This document shows, in pieces, positions 53,618 through 59,530 of a stretch of 64,000 nt of DNA. The position numbers were made by a program, and so were the translations under genes. The number at the start of each line of letters is the position of its first letter. The first letter of the stretch is position 1. Origin of the DNA: Terriglobia bacterium. GTDB taxonomy: Bacteria; Acidobacteriota; Terriglobia; JAJPHL01. The DNA lies in assembly GCA_021325275.1 (NCBI GenBank), contig JAJPHL010000037.1, positions 62,001 through 126,000 of the forward strand. Reading direction: 5' to 3'. A model generated the notes under the pieces. That model saw nothing but the letters and a program-made list of their open reading frames with translations, was not told the origin of the DNA and made no database searches.

Positions 53618-54532
53618 CTACGAAGCCGGTGGAGTTCTCGGCTTTGCTTTCCGTCGGACCTTGCGCCCGCTGGTCGGCTTCGGTGGCTGTCGCTCGCCGG
53701 CCCTCTCGGTTCCCTGGTCAGGTGAAGTGTACAAAGCTTGGAGCGCCGGCGAAGTGTACAAGGCTTGGAGCTCCGGCGAAGTGTACAAAGCTTGGAGCGC
53801 CGGCGAAGTGTACAAAGCTTGGAGCGCCGGGGAAGTGTACATGGCCTGAGACGCCGGGTGAGCCGGTGAAGTGTACAAAGCTTGGAGCGCCGGGGAAGTG
53901 TACATGGCCTGAAACGCCGGGTGAGCCGGTGAAGTGTACATAGCTTGGAACGCCGGGGAAGTGTACATAGCCTGAAACGCCGGGTGCGCCGGTGAAGTGT
54001 ACAAGGCTTGGAGCGGTGAAGTGTACATAGCCTGAAACGCCGGGTGAGCCGGTGAAGTGTACAAGGCTTGGAGCGGTGAAGTGTACATGGCCTGAAACGC
54101 GGGGTGAGCCGGGGAAGTGTACAAGGCTTGGAGCGCCGGTGAAGTGTACATGGCCTGAGAAGCCGGGTGCGCCGGGGAAGTGTACAGAGGTTGAAGCGCC
54201 GGGGAAGTGTACGGGGCTTGGAGTGCAGGGGAGGTGTAAAGGGCGTGGAGCGCGGAGTGGCTCTCCTTTGGCCCAAACCATGGCTCGATCAGATTCCGCG
54301 CGGCGGAATGCAAATCCTCGGCCGTGAACCCGTCCGCAGGCGGCTGGGGAAGCACGAAATGTCGTTCCTGATCGCTATCCTCGTGCACGGTGATCTTGGC
54401 GTTCGGCGGCAAATCCAACAACACTTGCGCGAGCACCGTTCGGGGATCTTGCATGAATTGCGCTTTGAACGCGTGATCGGTCCAGCATTTCGCGATCAGC
54501 GCCGCTAATTTCGCTTCGAGACTCTTAGTCAT
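53618..54532 (-). CDS. NHLP-leader RiPP precursor with 18 Tyr-Thr-Ser-Pro repeats
   Basis: A 304-residue precursor. Residues 1-98 are a leader of the nitrile-hydratase-alpha-like (NHLP) type: KCWTDHAFKAQFMQDP, LLDLPPNAKITVHED, HFVLPQPP and FTAEDLHSAARNLIEP. Residues 99-271 are 18 units of 8, 9 or 12 residues, each ending YTSP. The common units are ALQALYTSP and AHPAFQAMYTSP; the first entry is truncated. The tail of 33 residues is Lys/Arg/Pro-rich. There is no cysteine after C16, so only Thr and Ser can cyclise; Y-T-S-P would give a methyloxazole-oxazole pair. No Gly-Gly or other clear leader cleavage site is seen. ATG at 54532 is set by GGAGG at 54539-54543. It lies between the amine oxidase and YcaO genes. 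Confidence 0.9.
   Translation of the reverse strand: MTKSLEAKLAALIAKCWTDHAFKAQFMQDPRTVLAQVLLDLPPNAKITVHEDSDQERHFVLPQPPADGFTAEDLHSAARNLIEPWFGPKESHSALHALYTSPALQAPYTSPALQPLYTSPAHPASQAMYTSPALQALYTSPAHPAFQAMYTSPLQALYTSPAHPAFQAMYTSPLQALYTSPAHPAFQAMYTSPAFQAMYTSPAHPAFQAMYTSPALQALYTSPAHPASQAMYTSPALQALYTSPALQALYTSPELQALYTSPALQALYTSPDQGTERAGERQPPKPTSGRKVRRKAKPRTPPAS
53720..54238 (-). repeat. 18-unit in-frame tandem repeat encoding the core peptides
   Basis: The DNA repeat spans precursor codons 99-271. Units are mostly 27 bp (9 residues) or 36 bp (12 residues), with two 24-bp units (LQALYTSP). The core TAC-ACT-TCN-CC is nearly invariant on the coding strand; one terminal copy uses ACC for Thr. The third Ser base and the flanking residues vary, while the YTSP quartet is never broken and every length change is a multiple of three. 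This points to selection on the peptide and not on the DNA alone. Confidence 0.95.
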
Positions 54533-54538
54533 AGGCAA

Positions 54539-54543
54539 CCTCC
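54539..54543 (-). promoter_or_regulatory. Ribosome binding site of the RiPP precursor
   Basis: GGAGG on the minus strand, 6 nt before ATG 54532. It selects this ATG over the in-frame TTG two codons upstream. Confidence 0.75.
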
Positions 54544-54565
54544 AAGGGGGGATTTTGGAAACCGT

Positions 54566-55939
54566 TCACGGACAGCCAATCTGCACCATTACCTCGCGCG
54601 CCGCGCGCTCACCCGACCGGATCGCGCTGTCCATCCATCCCGGCTGCGGTGTCGTATGATCGCCCGCGAAATGAATTCGCTCGACCGCCGTGGCCGCATT
54701 CGGATACAACGTCGACATTTCTCCTTTTTCGTAAAACGCGTACGCTCCGAAAGCCCAAGGTTCCTTGTCCCAGCAAACCGAAGCGTATTTTTTTTCATAA
54801 AGACGTGCGACGCCGGGGATCACCCGGTCCATCTGCTCCAACACCACTTGAACTCGCTCCAGTTCCGGCAGTGCCGCAAGCTGCCGAGCGAACTCGCCCG
54901 CCGTGTACGACTCCAAGATGCCGCGCGAGGACTTCGTTGGCACGCCTGGATAGATGCCCATGACTTGCTGATCGGTGTCGGCAGCTCCGTTCAATCCCAT
55001 GTCTTCCCAAACACGCTCTTTGAACTGAAGAAAAGTCCTCGTCACCGAGGTGTTCCGTTGTTGCGCGATGACCTGCGCGGTTTTCATTGGCAACTCCGGC
55101 GTGAATGTGATTTTCCGCAAGACCGAAAAAGGCACCGCTACGATTAGGTGCGTACAAGTCGCCGTCTTCCCATCGCCATAACTCACTGTATAGCCGGTTT
55201 TGGCGGACGTGATGGCGTGAACCGGCGCCTTGTACTCGATGTGGGGCGCCAGAAATTGGGCCATGGCGCGCGGCAAAGTATCCGATCCGCCGGCGATCGA
55301 CCCTGAGGTTTGGAATCCGCGAAAGCCGACGCCGTCGGCGATGTGCTCAAGGGCGGAATCCACAGCGAAGCCCTCGCCATCAAGGGAGTTGAGACCTAAT
55401 TGAATCAAGGCGACTTCATCCGGCGTCGCGTGCTGCTGCTGAAGCAGATCCGCGACGCTCATTTGGTCGTACTTGTAAATACTGGCATCCGGCCAACCGG
55501 CGTCCCAGGGATCTCCGACTATGGTCAGGAACTTCCCTATGAAGTCGTTCTCCATATCGCCCGGAGCCTTGTCGGCCTTCGAGCCGGGGAAGCCGTGCGG
55601 CCACACATAGGTCCTACCCGATGGGCTTAATCTGGAGAAAGCGCGCCGGCCACGGAACAAGATGATTTTCTGCAAACAGAAACTCCGGGTCACCGGCATA
55701 ACTTCGATCTTGAAACGAAAGAGATAGGCGGCCAAGCGATAGTGGATATTGGGAACATACTCGCCGCCGAATTCGACGTATAAGTCATCATCGAACACCG
55801 GCGCTCTGACTGTCCTGATGCGACCGCCTGGGACCGCACGCGCCTCCAAGATTTTGAAAGGGACTCCCGCGTCCGTCAAGAGGCAGCCGGCCGTCAATCC
55901 AGAAATCCCAGCTCCGATAATCAAAACGTTATCCGCCAA
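54566..55939 (-). CDS. Flavin amine oxidase (NAD(P)/FAD-dependent oxidoreductase)
   Basis: A 457-residue flavoprotein. The Rossmann dinucleotide motif is VLIIGAGISGLTAGCLL near the start, followed by ILEARAVPGGRIRTV; the C-terminal FAD-binding stretch is IHFAGDHTTPQPGWMDSAI. The group includes amine oxidases, protoporphyrinogen oxidase and related desaturases. It is the first gene of the RiPP operon and ends 33 bp before the precursor start. The start is TTG at 55939: GGAGG lies 4 nt before it, and a TTG at 55969 would lie inside the promoter -10. Its role in the pathway is not known; oxidation of a core residue such as tyrosine or of a released amine is possible. Confidence 0.85.
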   Translation of the reverse strand: MADNVLIIGAGISGLTAGCLLTDAGVPFKILEARAVPGGRIRTVRAPVFDDDLYVEFGGEYVPNIHYRLAAYLFRFKIEVMPVTRSFCLQKIILFRGRRAFSRLSPSGRTYVWPHGFPGSKADKAPGDMENDFIGKFLTIVGDPWDAGWPDASIYKYDQMSVADLLQQQHATPDEVALIQLGLNSLDGEGFAVDSALEHIADGVGFRGFQTSGSIAGGSDTLPRAMAQFLAPHIEYKAPVHAITSAKTGYTVSYGDGKTATCTHLIVAVPFSVLRKITFTPELPMKTAQVIAQQRNTSVTRTFLQFKERVWEDMGLNGAADTDQQVMGIYPGVPTKSSRGILESYTAGEFARQLAALPELERVQVVLEQMDRVIPGVARLYEKKYASVCWDKEPWAFGAYAFYEKGEMSTLYPNAATAVERIHFAGDHTTPQPGWMDSAIRSGERAAREVMVQIGCP

Positions 55940-55943
55940 GCGC

Positions 55944-55948
55944 CCTCC
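55944..55948 (-). promoter_or_regulatory. Ribosome binding site deciding the TTG start of the amine oxidase
   Basis: GGAGG on the minus strand, 4 nt before TTG 55939. The longer in-frame TTG at 55969 has no such site and overlaps the predicted -10. Confidence 0.7.
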
Positions 55949-55965
55949 GTTGTTTCGAGGTGGAC

Positions 55966-55994
55966 ACAATACAAAGTGAGACAGGTATTGTCAA
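55966..55994 (-). promoter_or_regulatory. Sigma-70-type promoter of the RiPP operon
   Basis: On the minus strand TTGACA (55994-55989), a 17-nt spacer, and TATTGT (55971-55966). The -35 is perfect and the spacing ideal. It would start a transcript about 20 nt upstream of the amine oxidase TTG. The other side of this intergenic region carries the divergent GT4 gene. Confidence 0.7.
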
Positions 55995-56059
55995 ATCAAT
56001 TCTGTTTCCGGCACTAGTTTCGGACGTGTTTTGCAACGAATTCGTGCCACACTCCATGC

Positions 56060-57061
56060 GTGACGATTGCGAGTATCGGTAGCTACAGTTTCCCGGTCGG
56101 CCCGAGTGGGACCGGAGGCGAGCAAGTGCTGGCAATGATGGATCGCGCCATCGTTGAGCGCGGCTGGCGATCGATCGTGGTGGCCGCCGAAGGATCCCGC
56201 GCGGCCGGACAAGTCGTGGCTGCGTTCCCTGGGGGCTTTGATCCCCCCGAGAGTTACGCTGAAATTGATGCCCGGATTCGCGACGCGTGTCGCCGCGCCG
56301 ATGTGATTCACATTCATGGAGTGGGCTCCGAGCGGTATTTCCTCCATCATCAAAGTCCGGTGATTGTTACGCTTCACGCGCCCGCCACTTTCTATCCAGA
56401 TTCGAGCCTCTTCGCTCCTCATTTCCGATTCGTAGCCGTTTCCCGATATCAATCTACAACGCTGCCTGTCATCGAATCCCTGCGAATTATCGATAACGGA
56501 ATTGATCTTCAGCGTTATCGTCCAAGGCTGGGCAGGCGAACAAACCTTGTCTTCATCGGGCGAATCTGCCGGGAAAAAGGGCCGCAGATCGCCTTGCGAG
56601 TGGCCCACCGGCTGGGACTCCCGTTGGTGATCGCCGGCGCCATCCCGCCGTTTCCTGGCGCTGTGGAATTCTTTCAACAAGAGATTCTCCCGGGCCTAGA
56701 CGACCAACGCCGTTATGTCGGCGCGATCGGCGTGGACGAGGCCGTCCAGTTGCTGTCCACCGCGCGTTGCGTACTGATGCCAGCCAGTTGGGCGGAGACG
56801 AGTTCGCTCGTGGCCATGGAAGCGATCGGTTGCGGAGTGCCGGTGGTGGCATTTCCAGCTGGTGCATTGAGCGAGATCGTCGAACACGGAGTCACAGGAT
56901 TCTTAGTGTCCTCTGAAGACGCGATGGCTCACGCCGTTCCATTCACGTCGCACTTGTCTCCTTATGCGTGCCGCTTGCAGGCGGAACGGCGATTCGACAG
57001 CCGGCGCATGGTCGCCCAATACCTTGCCGGCTACGAAAGCGTACGCGCGGCCCGCTGGTAA
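56060..57061 (+). CDS. GT4-family glycosyltransferase
   Basis: A 333-residue GT-B enzyme. VIHIHGVGSERYFLHHQSPV and FVAVSRYQS belong to the N-terminal domain, and FIGRICREKGPQIALRVA, LMPASWAETSSLVAMEAIG with CGVPVVAFPAG to the donor-binding domain. The E in the AETSSLVAMEA segment is the usual GT4 donor motif. The start is GTG at 56060; the nearby ATG at 56056 is out of frame. It is divergent from the RiPP operon with 120 bp between starts, so it may be co-regulated. It could add a sugar to the RiPP or to an unrelated lipid or polysaccharide. Confidence 0.85.
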   Translation: MTIASIGSYSFPVGPSGTGGEQVLAMMDRAIVERGWRSIVVAAEGSRAAGQVVAAFPGGFDPPESYAEIDARIRDACRRADVIHIHGVGSERYFLHHQSPVIVTLHAPATFYPDSSLFAPHFRFVAVSRYQSTTLPVIESLRIIDNGIDLQRYRPRLGRRTNLVFIGRICREKGPQIALRVAHRLGLPLVIAGAIPPFPGAVEFFQQEILPGLDDQRRYVGAIGVDEAVQLLSTARCVLMPASWAETSSLVAMEAIGCGVPVVAFPAGALSEIVEHGVTGFLVSSEDAMAHAVPFTSHLSPYACRLQAERRFDSRRMVAQYLAGYESVRAARW

Positions 57062-57750
57062 CTTGAGAGTGTTGCTGGATTGAAGCCGAGAGGCATCGCT
57101 CCAGGTTCCCACGTGCTAGGGATCGCAGAACCGTAGATATTTCGTCCGTGCAACATGTAGATCCAAAGTCCATCACCATCGATCGCATGCAGCCGAAATC
57201 CGGCCGCGATTGTAGCCTGCAGGAAACTGGAATCCTCGCTGTATTGGACCGGCGGATATTGGGCGCCGATTTCCCACACAAACCTCCAATAAAGTAACGT
57301 GCCGGGATGTACGCGTCCCAAACTGCGCAACTGTTCTGCTTTCGAGGGCGAAAACATGCCTCCATCGTCAAGCCGCAGGATGTGCCTCGGAGTCAAACCA
57401 ACGATGTCGGCATGGCCATCGAGAAGTGGTGACAGTTGACTTGTGAGGCGCATCGAACCGGACCAATCATCGTCGTCCCATTGGCAAATAACGGCCCCTC
57501 TAGAATGCTGCACGGCGAGATTCCGCTTCGCTCCAAGTTGCATGGGCGGCGACCTTACATATCGAACGCGCGGATGGCCTTGAACCAAATCTCCGACCGG
57601 ATCGGTGCCATCGTCAATGACGACCAACTCCAGAAACGGATAGCTTTGGCGCTCCAGCGCCTGAAGCGCCAGCGGGATGAACGCGCGTCGGTTCGCGGTC
57701 GGCATGATACACGAGACCAGCGGCTGCGGGACTGACCTTGGGGAGCTCAA
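57031..57750 (-). CDS. GT2-family glycosyltransferase
   Basis: A 239-residue GT-A enzyme. PLVSCIMPTANRRAFIPLAL, then VVIDDGTDPVGDL and the metal-binding WDDDDWSG (DDD) are characteristic of family 2. The start is TTG at 57750, the only candidate that keeps the conserved N-terminal strand. It overlaps the convergent GT4 gene by 31 bp at their 3' ends. It lies 61 bp after the ECF sigma gene on the same strand. Confidence 0.85.
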   Translation of the reverse strand: MSSPRSVPQPLVSCIMPTANRRAFIPLALQALERQSYPFLELVVIDDGTDPVGDLVQGHPRVRYVRSPPMQLGAKRNLAVQHSRGAVICQWDDDDWSGSMRLTSQLSPLLDGHADIVGLTPRHILRLDDGGMFSPSKAEQLRSLGRVHPGTLLYWRFVWEIGAQYPPVQYSEDSSFLQATIAAGFRLHAIDGDGLWIYMLHGRNIYGSAIPSTWEPGAMPLGFNPATLSSYQRAARTLS

Positions 57751-57811
57751 CGCGGTTGATCATAGCATCGCTGGCCCGATCGAGCGGGATTCCGAACCGC
57801 TGTGCAGCGGC

Positions 57812-58591
57812 TCAACCACGGGCGACCGTGTCTCCTACCGGCCGTGTTTGAATTGGACGGCACACCTGCATTCGCGATTCGGGAAAAGCCGCCGCGAATT
57901 TCTTTTCGCCGACCACAGTTGCCCGGCAGCTATGCCGGCCGCGGGTCAAGCGGGCCGCCGGCGGACACCCAACCGAATTGCAGGCGTTCATCCCGCCGAT
58001 GGGCGTGAAGCGGTGCCGGAGTACGGTGCTCATGCGGCGCAGTTTGCTCTCCACGCCCTTCACGGAAAGCCTGGTGGTTTCCATCGCCGAGAGATCCACG
58101 GCCGTGGCGCCGTCGCGATAGTAAAGCCAAAACAAAACGCGTTCGTCGTGTGAGAAACCTGCGGCCAGTAGCGCAGCCTCGCTCTGGTCGAGGAAGATCG
58201 GCCAGTGGAATCCTTGTTCCGATGTTCCGGGACTTGGCAGTTCTCCCAATGACTCGGAGGGAACACCGGCCCCGCGCTTGGCGGCACGGCTGGTCCGCAG
58301 TTGATCCTGAACGGCATTGGTCGCAACGGTTTTCAGATACCCATAGAAAGCGCCTTCGTGTCGAGCCTCGAACTGTCCGAGGAGTCGATCTCGATTGGCG
58401 TACATCTTGAGGTATACCGCCTGAACTAAATCGTCAACGAGGTCCGGCGCAACTCGCCATTGGCGAACGGTCCTCCGGACCACTACGACGATTAACGGAT
58501 GGAAGCGGTCGACAAAGACGTTCCACGCTTCGTGATTTCCCGTGCGACATTCCTTGATAAGGTCTTCGACGGACTGCTGTTGTATGCTCAT
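57812..58591 (-). CDS. ECF-type RNA polymerase sigma factor
   Basis: A 259-residue sigma factor. The region 2 segment reads DLIKECRTGNHEAWNVFVD, DDLVQAVYLKMYANRDRLL and YGYLKTVATNAVQDQLR; region 4 (HDERVLFWLYYRDG, LSVKGVESKLRRMSTVLRHR) is divergent. A 60-residue C-terminal tail with several Cys (CNSVGCPP, GRHSCRATV) exceeds the usual ECF length; it might be a regulatory extension or read-through after the original stop. ATG at 58591 is chosen because region 2 follows directly. No anti-sigma gene is adjacent. It could control the neighbouring GT or RiPP genes, but this is only positional. Confidence 0.82.
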   Translation of the reverse strand: MSIQQQSVEDLIKECRTGNHEAWNVFVDRFHPLIVVVVRRTVRQWRVAPDLVDDLVQAVYLKMYANRDRLLGQFEARHEGAFYGYLKTVATNAVQDQLRTSRAAKRGAGVPSESLGELPSPGTSEQGFHWPIFLDQSEAALLAAGFSHDERVLFWLYYRDGATAVDLSAMETTRLSVKGVESKLRRMSTVLRHRFTPIGGMNACNSVGCPPAARLTRGRHSCRATVVGEKKFAAAFPESRMQVCRPIQTRPVGDTVARG

Positions 58592-58828
58592 ACTGCCAGT
58601 AAGCGCAGCGCCGCCGAAAAAAGTGCCAAACATTCCGGCTAAATCTGACGACCTGCCGGGATTCCCGCCGGCCGGCCTTGGAAGTAGGCTTGAGCTTCAC
58701 TCCGGGTGCCGTGCCCAATAGCTCCACCAAGAGCTCCACCGTGAAGGGCAGGCCTAGCACCGGTCACGGGTCTTCCGTTGTCCACCGCGGGTGCCCGACA
58801 CTGCCGCCGACGTCAAGCGCAGCGGCCG

Positions 58829-58837
58829 TGGTATACT
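58829..58837 (+). promoter_or_regulatory. Extended -10 promoter of tRNA-Gly
   Basis: TGGTATACT is a TGn extended -10 with a strong TATACT hexamer, 34 bp before the tRNA. A good -35 is not seen, which extended -10 elements can tolerate. Confidence 0.5.
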
Positions 58838-58871
58838 TCGCCAAGAACCAAAGTTGAGTCTCCAACGCTGA

Positions 58872-58946
<75 letters not shown>

Positions 58947-58995
58947 TCCTTAGACCAACTTAGAACCGGCTTCTAGGCAGCCTCTCCCCAAACGC

Positions 58996-59011
58996 TCCAT
59001 TCCCGAATGGA
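58996..59011 (+). terminator. Hairpin, possible tRNA-Gly terminator
   Basis: TCCATT-CCCG-AATGGA makes a 6-bp stem with a 4-nt loop, followed by TCCTTTCTG. The T-run is short, so termination strength is uncertain. Confidence 0.45.
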
Positions 59012-59094
59012 TCCTTTCTGATCGCGTGACCCATTTTCTCGACTTTTAGCGCAATAAGTAAATGTACAGCCAATTTCTCCGGTTGACCTGAGTA

Positions 59095-59118
59095 ATTTCC
59101 GCATTTTCACGCGGAAAT
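59095..59118 (+). promoter_or_regulatory. Perfect 8-bp inverted repeat upstream of the small-protein operon
   Basis: ATTTCCGC and GCGGAAAT flank an 8-nt loop (ATTTTCAC). It could be an operator, an RNA hairpin in the leader of the downstream operon, or a terminator; there is no T-run after it. Confidence 0.4.
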
Positions 59119-59245
59119 CCCCCCTCATGGTAGTCCAATTATTGTTGATTTGGTAAAAAGGCCTTTAGCCCATCGTGGAAAGACGACGTTGGGGGACACC
59201 CTTGATCCACATAGGGATTAACTCAAATAGGGGGAGAAAATTACC

Positions 59246-59530
59246 ATGGCTAAACAATCGGCCGAACCGTCCGCGCACGCGCCGCATCGGATTCGCTGTT
59301 TCACGCGCGCGCTCAAGAACGCCCGTTTCCTGCAACAAGCTGCTCCGGCGACCTTCGCCAAAAGTACGAGAGACCACGCTTTCGGTACCGGCCTGCCGGC
59401 CGTCGTCCTCCAGCGCTTGCATCTTTTCACCCACGAATCGCCCGAGGTTCAACCGCACCCGGAACTCGTGGAATTCCTGAAGAAGCAGACCGTTCCGAAG
59501 CCGAAACGGATGGAAAGGAGACAGGCATGA
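59246..59530 (+). CDS. Small basic protein of unknown function
   Basis: A 94-residue protein, MAKQSAEPSAHAPHRI, basic and His/Pro-rich, without a signal peptide or recognisable domain. A strong Shine-Dalgarno (GGGGGAG) precedes the ATG. Its stop overlaps the next gene's ATG (ATGA), so it is translationally coupled to the 1037-residue protein. It may be a partner of that protein. I do not recognise the family. Confidence 0.6.
   Translation: MAKQSAEPSAHAPHRIRCFTRALKNARFLQQAAPATFAKSTRDHAFGTGLPAVVLQRLHLFTHESPEVQPHPELVEFLKKQTVPKPKRMERRQA

Larger units (their letters stand above)
58947..59245. other. Non-coding region between tRNA-Gly and the small-protein operon
   Basis: No open frame with gene-like features. 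It is more AT-rich than its surroundings and holds two inverted repeats, listed separately. A ribosome binding site (GGGGGAG) precedes ATG 59246. No clear -35/-10 pair was found; TTGACC at 59083 and TGGTAAAAA at 59151 are weak candidates only. Confidence 0.6.

Noticed and set aside
53720-54238. Tandem repeat as a CRISPR array
   Set aside because: There are no unique spacers; the units are in-frame coding repeats of changing length and no cas gene is near.
53407-54327. Plus-strand open frames with repeated GEVYKAWSA and KCTKLGAP units across the repeat region
   Set aside because: They are the reverse reading of the YTSP repeats. The minus frame has a Shine-Dalgarno, an NHLP leader and operon spacing with YcaO; the plus frames have none of these.
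58630-58660. Sigma-54-like promoter (TTGGCAC with T-rich spacer) before the ECF gene
   Set aside because: The -12 part reads TCGG instead of TTGC, so the essential GC at -12 is missing.
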